Shown here piece by piece: positions 1 to 8,612 of a stretch of 29,372 nt of DNA; within the stretch, counting starts at the first letter, position 1, and the number at the start of each line of letters is the position of its first letter. A program made the translations under genes and the position numbers. This stretch comes from Candidatus Rifleibacteriota bacterium (lineage in GTDB: Bacteria; Riflebacteria; Ozemobacteria; Ozemobacterales; Ozemobacteraceae), in the NCBI GenBank assembly GCA_022704885.1, contig JAKJFO010000006.1, forward strand, positions 25,058-54,429, written 5' to 3'. The notes under the pieces are model-generated. The model saw only the letters and a program-made list of their open reading frames with translations. It was not told the origin of the DNA and did not search any database.

Positions 1-765
1 GCCGGTGTCGATTTCATCGACAACCAGTGGTTTTGGCGTAAATACGCCGGTTTCAATGACTTCGAACACCGTGTCGGTCGCCAGAAATTTGATGCGGTCC
101 TTCGCCTTGATTTTGCCGTCGACGACGCGGCAGTATACGATGACTCCCTTGTAAGAGTCATAATTGGCGTCGAATACCAGGGCCCGCAACGGCTTGTCGA
201 TTTCGCCACGCGGCGGTGGTATTCGTTCGACGATCGCTTCGAGCAGTTCGGGCACCCCGAGGCCTTCTTTAGCCGATACCAGCAGGGCATTCGAGCAGTC
301 GACGCCGATGAGGTTTTCGATTTCTTCCTTAACTTTGTCGGGATCTGCAGCCGGCAGGTCGATTTTGTTGATGACCGGTATGATTTCGAGATCATGGGCA
401 ATCGCGAGGGTTGCGTTGGCCATGGTCTGTGCTTCGACACCCTGGCTGGCATCGACGACGAGCAGTGCGCCTTCGCAGGCGGCGATAGAACGCGAAACTT
501 CGTAGGAAAAATCGACGTGCCCCGGAGTATCGATGAGATTCAGCGTATATTCTGTTCCGCTTTTGCTCTGGTAGATCATACGCACGGCCTGAGCCTTGAT
601 GGTAATGCCGCGTTCGCGCTCGAGGTCCATCGAATCGAGCAGCTGGTCTTTCATTTCCCGCTTGCTGACTGTGTCTGTCGATTCGATCAGGCGGTCGGCC
701 AGGGTTGATTTGCCGTGGTCAATGTGTGCGATGATACAGAAGTTGCGTATTTTATTCAGTGACAA
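1..765 (-). CDS. lepA: Elongation factor 4 (LepA), N-terminal part, cut by window edge
   Basis: Translational GTPase that back-translocates or remodels stalled ribosomes and helps 30S assembly. The first 255 codons are visible. The G1 motif [10 protein letters not shown] lies near residue 12, followed by the switch region [10 protein letters not shown] (LepA-specific; EF-Tu and EF-G differ), G3 DTPGHVDF and G4 NKID. Domain 2 begins before the sequence runs off the window. No ATG exists near the N-terminus. A TTG at 763-765 gives [14 protein letters not shown] and is preceded by AGGAG about eight bases upstream, so TTG is the likely start. It begins 4 bases after the stop of the NHL/TPR gene and is the last visible member of the der-plsY-gpsA-vanW operon. 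Identification is firm; only the C-terminal domains are unseen. Confidence 0.96.
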   Translation of the reverse strand, partial: MSLNKIRNFCIIAHIDHGKSTLADRLIESTDTVSKREMKDQLLDSMDLERERGITIKAQAVRMIYQSKSGTEYTLNLIDTPGHVDFSYEVSRSIAACEGALLVVDASQGVEAQTMANATLAIAHDLEIIPVINKIDLPAADPDKVKEEIENLIGVDCSNALLVSAKEGLGVPELLEAIVERIPPPRGEIDKPLRALVFDANYDSYKGVIVYCRVVDGKIKAKDRIKFLATDTVFEVIETGVFTPKPLVVDEIDTG

Positions 766-769
766 AGGG

Positions 770-2170
770 TTACTCCTGAGATTGAGTGAAGAAGAATCTT
801 GAGATTAGGATCTTCAAGATCCAGATGAGAATCAGACCGGCTATCGTTGCTATGATGCCAAAAACTATGCTGGCAATCAAGCTTTGATTTGCTGCCCAGA
901 ATATGGCATCGAGTTTTTGCGGGATGTTCGGATCTTCAGGTCGATAGCGCAGAATACGGCGATAGAATTCTTCGGCCTTGTCGTAATCTCGCTCGTTGAA
1001 TGCGCGGTTGCCGAAGAAATACAGGGCATTGACCATCAGTTCATGCGCTTCAGGATTGTTTGGCGCCAGATAGAGAATCTGCTCTATCCTGGGCATTGCT
1101 GTGTCCCATTGGTCTTTGAGCGCCATCTGCTTGATTTCGCGCAACATCAGAGTGGTCTGGCCGGGTTGAAAAAAATGAATACGGTTGTTGCCCTGGTCAG
1201 CGATCACGAGAACTTCATCGCGGCTCAGGGCCATACCGCGCGGACTCATCAGCGCGCCCGGTCGCGACCCGCGCCGGCCGTGATGCTCGAAAAACTTTCC
1301 GTCACCGGTGATTTCAACGATGCGATGGTTGAGTGTGTCGGCTATCAGCAGATTATTGTTGAGCGCGGCAGTGATGAACGAGGGGTTGTTGAGCATGCCC
1401 TTGTCTGTGCCTTTGATGCCGCCGTAGCGCCATATGACCTGTCCATCGGCAGGATTCCAGCAGACTACCTGATTGAACGTGGGGTATGAAACTATCAGCC
1501 TGCCATCGCTGGTCCAGTGGACACCTCGCGGCGCAACTGCAGACATGGCGCCTCTTTTGGTCTCTTCCTGGTAAATCAGCTCTTTAAGGCATTTGCCTTC
1601 ATCATTGAGAATCTGAACGCGGCGGTTACGCCATTCGGCCACAGCAATACGGCCGTCGTGGCTGATGTCGATGTCCATTGGCGCATAAAGTTCGCCCTGA
1701 CCTTTGCCTGATTTGCACAGAGTGCCGGTCAGCGCGCCGTTACGCGGGTCGATTATAGCGATCTTGTCGGCTTCCATCATGGTGACATAGAGCCGCCCCT
1801 GAGCATCGAGCGCCAGGCCCGTCGGCTTTTTGAACAGCTGATTGAGTTCTTCGAGGTTTTTGTTGCGAGCTTCAAGAGCTGCGGCATCAAACTTGCTCTC
1901 ATCGATTTTGGCAGTATTCGGTATGGCACCGATGAATTCGCCATCGCTGCTCAGAACCTGCAGGCGGTTGTTGCGATGGTCGGCTACAATTATCAGTCCT
2001 TCTGCAGTTATTACGAGGTCTTCGGGACTGGCGAATTCAAGCGGGCCTTTGCCCTCGAAGCCTTTGGTGTTGAAAACCGAAAAATCGAGAGATGTCTGTG
2101 CGTCGAGATTTGCAACGAAGCCCAGTAGAAGCAGCAGTAAGAGGCCTTTGATGCGCAAGCTGTTGATCAA
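770..2170 (-). CDS. Six-bladed NHL beta-propeller with TPR segment and C-terminal membrane anchor
   Basis: A 466-residue protein with no recognised gene name. Residues 1-24 form a signal peptide (leucine run ending NLDAQ). Residues about 40-340 hold six NHL-type blades, each with a P-x-G/D-(I/L)-x-(I/V) entry followed by a D-x-x-N-x-R-(I/V) or similar exit, for example [33 protein letters not shown] and [11 protein letters not shown]. Residues about 345-425 look like two or three TPR helices ([20 protein letters not shown], then [20 protein letters not shown]). Residues about 433-457 are a hydrophobic helix, so the propeller probably sits outside the inner membrane tethered at its C-terminus. 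The start is TTG, overlapping the previous stop as TTGA, with GAGG nine bases upstream. The ligand or partner is unknown; NHL propellers usually bind proteins or RNA. Cotranscription with vanW suggests an envelope role (inference). Confidence 0.85.
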   Translation of the reverse strand: MINSLRIKGLLLLLLLGFVANLDAQTSLDFSVFNTKGFEGKGPLEFASPEDLVITAEGLIIVADHRNNRLQVLSSDGEFIGAIPNTAKIDESKFDAAALEARNKNLEELNQLFKKPTGLALDAQGRLYVTMMEADKIAIIDPRNGALTGTLCKSGKGQGELYAPMDIDISHDGRIAVAEWRNRRVQILNDEGKCLKELIYQEETKRGAMSAVAPRGVHWTSDGRLIVSYPTFNQVVCWNPADGQVIWRYGGIKGTDKGMLNNPSFITAALNNNLLIADTLNHRIVEITGDGKFFEHHGRRGSRPGALMSPRGMALSRDEVLVIADQGNNRIHFFQPGQTTLMLREIKQMALKDQWDTAMPRIEQILYLAPNNPEAHELMVNALYFFGNRAFNERDYDKAEEFYRRILRYRPEDPNIPQKLDAIFWAANQSLIASIVFGIIATIAGLILIWILKILISRFFFTQSQE

Positions 2171-3435
2171 TTGTTTGATTCCTCGATTCGATTATAGGTC
2201 AGGTAGCGGTCTTTGCTCAGTTTTTCTTCGCGGGTCTTGCCGTTGAGAGTGATGTATCTGAACGCTTCAACGCTCCAGCCATGAACGCCAGGGTGCACTA
2301 TTTTGACTTCACCCTTTTTGAGAGACGTATTGCTTTTTTTCTGCACCTGATATGGGTGTTTAACTTCGTTTTTAGCGGTCAACTGAATTTCGTCAAATGG
2401 CTTCTTCTCAGCATAAATTTTGATCTCGACGCTGCCTTTTCCAGAACTGCAGGCAATCAGAACTGGTATGTCGAGGCTGTTGGTAAAGCGAAAATCCTTG
2501 TAACCCCAGGCCACAGCTGCATCGAAACCACGTTCAGCATAGTTGATGCCGTCATAGATCGAGTGGTTGTGGCGCTCATCGATTTTCATGCCGCTCATCA
2601 GAACCGCACGATATAGAGTGGTGCTGACCTGGCAGATGCCGCCGCCGAGACCGGGGATTACGCGGCCCTGCGAGATGACTCCGGCCTTTTTGAAACCATA
2701 CTTTTCGGTTCGTGGCCCGACGACCTTGTTGAAGCTGAATTTGCCGCCTGGCGGTATGATCAGGCCGTCAATCTTCTGCGCGGCTACAAAGAGGTTGACG
2801 TTGCGGTTTTCGTCGTTGATGTGATCGGCGTCATGTGTTGTTGTAAAAGATGCGATTAACTGGTTGAGTCCCATTTTTTTTGCCTGTTCCGTAAATCCTT
2901 CCTGTCCTTCGGTCTTATTGATCACTACCGGAATTTCAAGTTTTTCTGCAGCCGGGTCGGCCTTGATTTTATCTTCAAAAGCCGACAGGGTCTTTTCTTT
3001 GTCGACAGTATAACCTGGTTCGCCTCTGATGATTCTCGAAAACCCGCTTTCTTTAGTCAGTCTGGCGGCAACCGGCGGTTTTTCCGGTGTCAGTTCGGGC
3101 AGTCTCTCGACCAGTTCTCTGATTTTATCGCCATCTGCCACTACCTCGACCGGCTTGTCGTTCTGGTAGGTTACGGTGAGAAGAGGGATTCCTTCGATTT
3201 CCTGAATGCTTTTGTCGCCATCCGTAAAGGCAATGCTGACTGACCGCGTTTCTTTTCTGGGCGGTTGAACGGCCTGTTCTGGAACTTCTGAAGTTTGTTT
3301 CTCCTGCTCGGACGGTGAGGTGATACGGGGCAGGGCAGGGGTTTTGCCCTGAAAATACAAGATCGCAGCGAAGACTGCACTAAGGGCAAAAACGACTCCT
3401 ATGACCAGAAGTCCGGGTTTCAGAAGATTTTTCAT
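2167..3435 (-). CDS. VanW family membrane-anchored protein
   Basis: A 422-residue protein with one N-terminal membrane helix (about residues 8-30), a charged proline-rich linker (to about 65), and a region (about 90-195) resembling the YoaR-type peptidoglycan-binding fold that often precedes VanW. The VanW domain proper spans about 205-320: IIPPGGKFSFN, then GGGICQVSTTLYRA and ERHNHS. The C-terminal about 75 residues look G5-like (GVHGWSVEAFRYITLNG). VanW was named from vancomycin-resistance clusters, but its biochemical role is unsettled; these chromosomal forms are common and are not evidence of resistance. I chose ATG at 3433-3435 because GGAG lies eight bases before it; the TTG six bases further upstream sits only two bases from that site. 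The gene overlaps the next one by four bases. Confidence 0.9.
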   Translation of the reverse strand: MKNLLKPGLLVIGVVFALSAVFAAILYFQGKTPALPRITSPSEQEKQTSEVPEQAVQPPRKETRSVSIAFTDGDKSIQEIEGIPLLTVTYQNDKPVEVVADGDKIRELVERLPELTPEKPPVAARLTKESGFSRIIRGEPGYTVDKEKTLSAFEDKIKADPAAEKLEIPVVINKTEGQEGFTEQAKKMGLNQLIASFTTTHDADHINDENRNVNLFVAAQKIDGLIIPPGGKFSFNKVVGPRTEKYGFKKAGVISQGRVIPGLGGGICQVSTTLYRAVLMSGMKIDERHNHSIYDGINYAERGFDAAVAWGYKDFRFTNSLDIPVLIACSSGKGSVEIKIYAEKKPFDEIQLTAKNEVKHPYQVQKKSNTSLKKGEVKIVHPGVHGWSVEAFRYITLNGKTREEKLSKDRYLTYNRIEESNN

Positions 3436-3453
3436 TGGCAACGCTCCAGCAGA

Positions 3454-4464
3454 TTAGTCGGTTTCGGCCTTCAACGAACGACCCATAAGGTTGGCGGCCG
3501 CGACCGCGGGTGGGGTGTCTTCAAAAAGTACCCTGCATAATTCTTCGGTAATTGGCAGCTGAAGGGTTAGTTTTTTGCCCCATTCTCTGGCAATTTTTGC
3601 GGCCTCAACCCCTTCTATCACCATCTTTGTCGAACCGGTGAAATTTTTCAGACTGTCGCCTTTGGCCAGAGCCATTCCGAGGCGATGGTTGCGCGACAGT
3701 GGTGAAGAGGTTGTAGCCATGAGATCGCCGAGGCCTGCCAGCCCGTAGAATGTCTGAATATCACCGCCCAGAGCTGTGCCAAGTCTGACCAGTTCGTGCA
3801 GGCTGCGTGTCAGATAGGCGGCCTTTGCGTTGTCGCCGAGTTCGAGGCCATCGACAATCCCGGCTCCAATCGCAAAAATGTTTTTAAGAGTGCCGCCGAG
3901 TTCGACTCCGGTTCGATCGTTGTGGCGATAAACTCTGAAGTAGCTGTTGGAAAAACATTCCTGCAGATTCTGCGAGAGTTCCTGGCAGGGGGCTGCTATG
4001 ACTGAAGCGCCCAGCTTCTTCTGGGCAACCTCATCAGCAAGATTGGGGCCTGACAGGCTGGCGATCCGGTCAGCTGGCGATTCTGCGATTATTCCGAGAA
4101 TGTCACAGATGACCTGTGAAATACGGCGCCCGCTGTCACGTTCGAATCCCTTGGCAACATTGACGATTCCTTTGAGGCTTCTCAGTTGTTCCTTGTGTGG
4201 CTCGATCGTCGGTCTGATAAAACTTGAGGGTATCGATAGCAGCGCAATTTCCGCTCCTGAAAGAGCTTCAGGCAGTTTCTGCGTGCATTCGAGCAGCGGG
4301 TTGAGCGCCAGATGACTGACAAAAAACGGGTTGCGATGAGCTGTGTTTATGCCGGTGACGACTTCGGGTTCGCGGGCCCAGAGTCGAACCTGGTGTCCGT
4401 TGTCGCACAACAGATTGGCGAGTGTGGTGCCCCATGATCCGGCGCCGATAACTGCAAATTTCAT
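3454..4464 (-). CDS. gpsA: Glycerol-3-phosphate dehydrogenase [NAD(P)+]
   Basis: Cytosolic enzyme that reduces dihydroxyacetone phosphate to sn-glycerol-3-phosphate, the backbone precursor of phospholipids. It has 336 residues, the usual family length. The Rossmann motif GAGSWGTTLA is at residues 7-16, the cofactor and substrate region carries NVAKGFE near 104, SGPNLADEVA follows, and the catalytic-lysine block GGTLKNIFAIGAGI and then GLAGLGDLMAT lie in the helical C-terminal domain. The start ATG overlaps the plsY stop as ATGA and has GGAG upstream. Its product feeds PlsY directly, so the plsY-gpsA overlap makes metabolic sense. The gene ends 18 bases before the vanW-like gene. Confidence 0.97.
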   Translation of the reverse strand: MKFAVIGAGSWGTTLANLLCDNGHQVRLWAREPEVVTGINTAHRNPFFVSHLALNPLLECTQKLPEALSGAEIALLSIPSSFIRPTIEPHKEQLRSLKGIVNVAKGFERDSGRRISQVICDILGIIAESPADRIASLSGPNLADEVAQKKLGASVIAAPCQELSQNLQECFSNSYFRVYRHNDRTGVELGGTLKNIFAIGAGIVDGLELGDNAKAAYLTRSLHELVRLGTALGGDIQTFYGLAGLGDLMATTSSPLSRNHRLGMALAKGDSLKNFTGSTKMVIEGVEAAKIAREWGKKLTLQLPITEELCRVLFEDTPPAVAAANLMGRSLKAETD

Positions 4465-5117
4465 GCTGGCTTCTCCGTGGTTGAGACCGCATCGGCGGTA
4501 TTTTGGGGCTTTTTGTTGCCCCAGACGCTCGATTCTTCACCCTTTATGATGCGTTGAATATTGGCTTTGTGTCGGTAGATGACGAATAAGGCGACAGCTG
4601 CCGAAAAAACGGTCAGATAAGGGTTGTATACCGGGCCGAGTTCTTCGAACCAGTATACGAAAACAGGCAGAACGGCAGCGGCCAGAATCGAGCCAAGCGA
4701 GACCATGCCGCTGAAGGTGAGCGTCACCAGAAAAAGCAGCAGGCTGCATAGCGACGCTTTTGTCGCCAGCGCCAGAAAGACGCCAAGTCCGGTCGCGACA
4801 CCCTTCCCGCCTTTGAAGCTAACCCAGAATGACAGCGTGTGACCCATCATTGCTGCTGCCGCAGCAACAAAGGTCAGAACGGGGTTGTGCGGCATATACT
4901 GCCTGACGATCAGCACAGGAACAATGCCTTTGGCAATATCGACCAGCAGAGTGGCTATGCCGGGTTTTTTGCCCAGTACCCTGAAAACATTCGTAGCGCC
5001 CATGTTTTTGCTGCCATGCTCGAAGATGTTCAGGCGGTAGACAAACCGGCCAAGCCAGTAGGCGGTCGGTATCGAGCCGCAGAAATAGCCGATCAGAACC
5101 GCGTAAAGGTAATCCAT
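4461..5117 (-). CDS. plsY: Glycerol-3-phosphate acyltransferase PlsY
   Basis: Inner-membrane enzyme that transfers the acyl group from acyl-phosphate (made by PlsX) to glycerol-3-phosphate, giving lysophosphatidate. The 218-residue protein has about five membrane helices and the three known PlsY motifs: CGSIPTAYWLGR near residue 14, GSKNMGATNVFRVLG near 36, and HTLSFWVSFKGGKGVATGLG near 92. A polar tail of about 25 residues follows the last helix and looks unstructured. The start ATG lies four bases after the der stop and has only a weak ribosome site, which suggests translational coupling to der (inference). No plsX is visible in the window. Confidence 0.96.
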   Translation of the reverse strand: MDYLYAVLIGYFCGSIPTAYWLGRFVYRLNIFEHGSKNMGATNVFRVLGKKPGIATLLVDIAKGIVPVLIVRQYMPHNPVLTFVAAAAAMMGHTLSFWVSFKGGKGVATGLGVFLALATKASLCSLLLFLVTLTFSGMVSLGSILAAAVLPVFVYWFEELGPVYNPYLTVFSAAVALFVIYRHKANIQRIIKGEESSVWGNKKPQNTADAVSTTEKPA

Positions 5118-5121
5118 CTGT

Positions 5122-6459
5122 TCAGTGTCCAGTGTAGAGTTTTATCGGCCAGCCGTCGAAGGTTTCTTCCTGCTTGATGTGGTTGAGCAGGTAGCGCTGA
5201 TAAGAGAAGTGAACACCTTTTGGCTCTGAGCATTTCAGCTTGAAGACAACCGGTGGTCCGTCATACTGTATGAGTGACTTCAATTTTATCTCGCGCCCTC
5301 TGAACGCAGGCGGCGGCTGAATCGTCACGGCATCGTAAAGTATCGTCTTCAGGCGATCATCAGGTATTCTCCGGCGTCCGGTTTCCTGAACGTGGTCGAT
5401 CATTTCAAACAGTCTGTTGACGCGCAGGCCGGTTTTGGCAGAAGTCGACAGCATCGGTGCAAAGCTGAGCAGCGGGAATTCCTCGCGCGTCTGCCTGATC
5501 AGTTCATCCCAGAAGTGTTCGTCATGACGCGAGATATCCCATTTGTTCCAGACGATGATGCAGCCGGCACCGCTGTCGATGACACGCCCTGCTATCCGTT
5601 TGTCCTGATTTGTGATGCCGCCCTTCGAAGCATCCATTACCAGAATGACCAGATCGGTGTCTTTTATGGCACCAAGTGTGCGGTATACCGAGAACTGCTC
5701 GACGTTGTCCTTGTCACGGTCGGGCCGGCGCAGGCCGGCAGTATCGACGAAGTTATACACCTTGCCGCTGCGGTTGAACTTGACCTGTATAGTGTCACGT
5801 GTGGTGCCTGGCACGTTGTCGACGATCGAGCGATGTTCACCGATCAGACCGTTGAACAGCGATGATTTGCCGACATTCGGTTTTCCAACTATAGCGATGC
5901 GCTCCAGTGCGCGGTCTTTGCGTGAAAGCTCGATTTCGTCTGAAGTGTCGTTGCGTGGCAGATCGGCAACCAGCAGGTCGAGAAAGTCTGCAACGCCATG
6001 ACCGTGAATTGCCGAAACCGGATACATCTGTTCGATGCCGAGTTCGTAGAATTCTGCCAGTTGCGACTCGTCATTTGGGTTGTCAAGCTTGTTGACCACG
6101 ACGAAAAGCGGGTGCCCGGCCCATTGCCGGCGCAGAAAATTGAGAATCTGCTTGTCGTCAGGAACCAGGCCGGCTTTACCGTCACAGATAAAAACGATTG
6201 CATTGGCTTCGCGCAGGGCGTAGTCGACCTGCTGTTTGATCGACTGCATGAGCGGCTTGGTATCATCGGGATCGAGACCACCGGTGTCGACAAGATTGAA
6301 GCGCCTGCCATTCCAGACTGCTTCGGCATAATTTCGATCGCGGGTGACGCCGGGAGTCGCATCGACAATTGCATGTCGATAACCTACTATGCGGTTCATC
6401 AGAGAAGATTTGCCAACGTTGGGCCTGCCAACTATGGCGATTACGGGGATTGACTCCAT
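5122..6459 (-). CDS. der: Ribosome biogenesis GTPase Der (EngA)
   Basis: Tandem-GTPase needed for 50S subunit maturation. With the ATG at 6457-6459 it has 445 residues. The first G domain carries GRPNVGKSSLMNRI at about residue 11, DTGGL and NKLD. The second carries GKPNVGKSSLFNGL, DTAGLRR and NKWD. A C-terminal KH-like domain follows from about residue 350 (LKTILYDAVTIQPPPAFRGR). The chosen start has GGAGG five bases upstream. A longer frame with an ATG at 6495 is excluded because that codon overlaps the -10 box of the promoter. It is the first gene of a six-gene minus-strand run. Confidence 0.97.
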   Translation of the reverse strand: MESIPVIAIVGRPNVGKSSLMNRIVGYRHAIVDATPGVTRDRNYAEAVWNGRRFNLVDTGGLDPDDTKPLMQSIKQQVDYALREANAIVFICDGKAGLVPDDKQILNFLRRQWAGHPLFVVVNKLDNPNDESQLAEFYELGIEQMYPVSAIHGHGVADFLDLLVADLPRNDTSDEIELSRKDRALERIAIVGKPNVGKSSLFNGLIGEHRSIVDNVPGTTRDTIQVKFNRSGKVYNFVDTAGLRRPDRDKDNVEQFSVYRTLGAIKDTDLVILVMDASKGGITNQDKRIAGRVIDSGAGCIIVWNKWDISRHDEHFWDELIRQTREEFPLLSFAPMLSTSAKTGLRVNRLFEMIDHVQETGRRRIPDDRLKTILYDAVTIQPPPAFRGREIKLKSLIQYDGPPVVFKLKCSEPKGVHFSYQRYLLNHIKQEETFDGWPIKLYTGH

Positions 6460-6485
6460 GGCTACCTCCAGATTTGGAAAACGAA

Positions 6486-6514
6486 AGTATACCATTGTTT
6501 GCTTTCCGGGTCAA
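6486..6514 (-). promoter_or_regulatory. Sigma-70 type promoter of the der-plsY-gpsA operon
   Basis: On the minus strand the sequence reads TTGACC (6514-6509), a 17-base spacer, then TATACT (6491-6486). Both boxes match the consensus at five of six positions. Transcription should begin near 6479, about 20 bases before the der start codon. No other promoter is evident between here and lepA, so this probably drives the whole run. Confidence 0.75.
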
Positions 6515-6584
6515 TGCTGTTTGCAGCGAAACGCTGATTAAATGCTGAATTACGGGTGATCCGGCCAGCCCGGGCCGATTAGCA

Positions 6585-6616
6585 TATAATTGACATGCGG
6601 CGAGGCTTCTGATAAT
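6585..6616 (+). promoter_or_regulatory. Candidate promoter for the zinc-ribbon / TPM / rnpB unit
   Basis: A perfect TATAAT (6585-6590) runs into a perfect TTGACA (6590-6595). The TATAAT has no good -35 box upstream. The TTGACA is followed after a 15-base spacer by GATAAT (6611-6616), a short spacing. Either could be active; together they sit 36-67 bases before the GTG start at 6652. Confidence 0.4.
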
Positions 6617-6651
6617 GTACAACCTCAATATTCCAAATCATGAGGTAACCC

Positions 6652-7365
6652 GTGATTCAATGCAAGACGCTGATTCCGCTGCAGGAACTGGATCTCAAGA
6701 TTGATGCGGCCAACGCGCAGATAGAAGAGAAAAAACAGAAGGCTGCGCGAATGCACAACGAAATCGAAAATGATGCCGCCCTGCTCGACAAGAAACAGGC
6801 GTTGCTCAAGAAGATACAACTGCGTCGCCGCGCTGCTGAAACCGAATTCGACAGTCTGAATACGACCATAAAATGCTCGCAGCTGAAGCTCGAAAGCGCG
6901 GGAATTCCGCCGGCAGCTTATGCAGCCCTTGAACGAGAACTCACCACTCAGAAAAGCAAAGCCTCAGAAATCGAGACAAAAATTCTCGAAGACATGGAAA
7001 AAATCGAAACGCTCGAAGCTGACATCGCAAAGGGCGAAAAGGTTGTCGCCGGCCGTCGGGAGCATCTGGCGCAGGTTAAGGCGCGTATTGCCGACGAAAT
7101 TCTCGGTGTCAAAAAAGAAATTGAAGACCTCAAAACGCAGCGTGGCCAGTGCAGTCTTGGCATCGAAACCGGAATTCTCGAAAAATACGAAGAGCTTCGC
7201 CATAAACGTCGCGGGCAGGTTCTGTATGCTGTCCAGAGCCCGTCATGCCCCGCCTGTGGTATGGGTATGCCGGCCGGTTTCATTAGTTCCATCACCTCGC
7301 ATGATGGAGCCGAAAGCTGCTCGAACTGTAATGCACTCCTCTACTGGACCGGTCTAAGAGATTAA
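6652..7365 (+). CDS. Coiled-coil protein with C4-type zinc ribbon (DUF164 / zf-RING_7 family)
   Basis: A 237-residue protein. Residues about 10-185 are an almost continuous antiparallel coiled coil rich in Lys, Glu and Ala. The C-terminus carries a zinc ribbon with cysteine pairs at 199/202 (CPAC) and 223/226 (CSNC). This family is widespread in bacteria and is thought to bind nucleic acid or act as a chaperone-like adaptor, but no function is established. The start is GTG at 6652 with GAGGT six bases upstream. The next gene begins one base after its stop, so the two are surely cotranscribed, and rnpB follows both. Confidence 0.88.
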   Translation: MIQCKTLIPLQELDLKIDAANAQIEEKKQKAARMHNEIENDAALLDKKQALLKKIQLRRRAAETEFDSLNTTIKCSQLKLESAGIPPAAYAALERELTTQKSKASEIETKILEDMEKIETLEADIAKGEKVVAGRREHLAQVKARIADEILGVKKEIEDLKTQRGQCSLGIETGILEKYEELRHKRRGQVLYAVQSPSCPACGMGMPAGFISSITSHDGAESCSNCNALLYWTGLRD

Positions 7366-7366
7366 A

Positions 7367-8224
7367 ATGAAGTTACCGACTTTTAAACATTGTTTTCTGC
7401 TGCTGGGTGTGCTCATTCTGTTCGTGGCAGTCTCTGCTGCGGCACAAGAGGCAGCAGCGGTAAAAATTGCCCCTGACCAGTATCTCGACGATCGTGCTGA
7501 ACTGGTTAAGCCCGACCTGCGCGAGCAGATCGTCGAGAACTGTCGCGAAATCGAAGAGAAGACGAAAATCAGGGTGCTTATCAAGACCATGCGTATTGCC
7601 AATCTTTCTGATGGCCAGACTCAGGTCGAAACCTTTTTTGCCGAATGGATAAGAACTATCGGCATGGATAAGCGTGGAATACTTATTTTCGCGTTGCTGC
7701 CGGAAGGTGCTGCCCATGGAAAGGTGCATCTTCGTGTCGGAATCGGTCTTAAATATCTGGTAACCCGTGAAATGGGCGAAAAGATTCTCAATCAGGTCAT
7801 ATTGCCAAACAATGCAATCAACAATGATGGCGCCGGCTTTCTCGAAGGTGTCAGGGCAATCAGACGAATGCTGCTCGACGAACTCAAGCGTGATTCCTCA
7901 AGAGTTGGTGCGGGTTCGCAAACATTCGACCTCAAGGGATTTCTGTGGACATCAAAGGAAATTGTGCTGGCTCTGCTGGTTGGCCTGTTTCTTTGTTATA
8001 TCATCTTTTTCGTTGAACGTTGCCCGCGCTGCAACGGCGCGTTGAAGGTGACCAGTGAAATACTGAAAGAGCCGGGCGTAAATACGCTCGGGCTGCAGCG
8101 TAAGGTTTACGCCTGCGAGCGCTGCGGGTTTTCTCGACGCAAGAAGGAACCGGTCTATCCTTCTGGCAAAGCTGGGCTGATCATGCGCCTGACTGGAGCC
8201 AGGCGCAACGTAAGGATTGAATAG
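7367..8224 (+). CDS. TPM-domain membrane protein with C-terminal zinc ribbon
   Basis: A 285-residue protein. Residues 1-25 form a signal peptide. Residues about 30-165 match the TPM domain (DDRAELVKPDLREQIVENCR, then KRGILIFALLP, then VHLRVGIGLKYLVT), a fold known from plant TLP18.3 and bacterial membrane-stress proteins; the phosphatase activity claimed for the plant member is not general. One membrane helix spans about 195-217. After it comes a four-cysteine zinc ribbon with pairs at 219/222 (CPRC) and 250/253 (CERC), which would face the cytoplasm if the TPM domain is periplasmic. It lacks the Gly/Ser-rich tail common in YgcG-type TPM proteins. It is coupled to the preceding gene, and rnpB begins about nine bases after its stop. 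Confidence 0.82.
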   Translation: MKLPTFKHCFLLLGVLILFVAVSAAAQEAAAVKIAPDQYLDDRAELVKPDLREQIVENCREIEEKTKIRVLIKTMRIANLSDGQTQVETFFAEWIRTIGMDKRGILIFALLPEGAAHGKVHLRVGIGLKYLVTREMGEKILNQVILPNNAINNDGAGFLEGVRAIRRMLLDELKRDSSRVGAGSQTFDLKGFLWTSKEIVLALLVGLFLCYIIFFVERCPRCNGALKVTSEILKEPGVNTLGLQRKVYACERCGFSRRKKEPVYPSGKAGLIMRLTGARRNVRIE

Positions 8225-8232
8225 CAGGAATT

Positions 8233-8601
8233 GCAGGGCAGCCGGTCGGTCGCGTTTCCCCTCGGGGAAATGAGGAAAGTCCGGGCTCCACAGGGCATGG
8301 CGCTGGGTAACACCCAGGCTTCGGAGGGGGGACCCTCCGGGGACGGAAAGTGCAACAGAAAATACACCGCCGATGGTCGCGAGACACAGGCAAGGGTGAA
8401 AAGGTGCGGTAAGAGCGCACCGGAGCGTCTGGCGACAGCGCTTCTGGTAAACCCCGCCGGAGCAAGACCGAACAGGGGGATGAAACGGCCCGTTTCGTTA
8501 CTACCCCGGGTAGGTCGCTAGAGGTCAGGGGTAACTCTGATCCCAGATAGATGACCGACACCTCGCAAGAGGCACAGAACCCGGCTTACAGGCTGCCCTG
8601 C
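8233..8601 (+). ncRNA. rnpB: RNase P RNA, bacterial class A
   Basis: Catalytic RNA that trims tRNA 5' leaders. The outer helix P1 is exact: GCAGGGCAGCC at 8233-8243 pairs with GGCTGCCCTGC at 8591-8601. Conserved regions are recognisable: GAGGAAAGTCCGGGCTCC near 8270, GGTAAGAGCGCACCGG near 8409, the L15 substrate-binding stretch CCCGGGTAGG near 8504, and ACAGAACCCGGCTTACAG near 8574. The length of about 369 bases fits class A. The tail beyond P1 (CTTTTCCTGTTTTC) may act as the terminator. There is no clear promoter in the gap after the TPM gene, so the RNA may be processed from a longer transcript or use a promoter inside that gene (inference). The exact mature ends are uncertain by a few bases. 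Confidence 0.96.
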
Positions 8602-8612
8602 TTTTCCTGTTT

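Noticed and set aside
2167..3435. VanW-like gene as evidence of glycopeptide resistance
   Set aside because: No vanHAX, vanRS or other resistance genes are present; VanW-domain proteins are common chromosomal envelope proteins.
6460..6495. Upstream ATG extension of der
   Set aside because: This codon overlaps the TATACT -10 box of the operon promoter.
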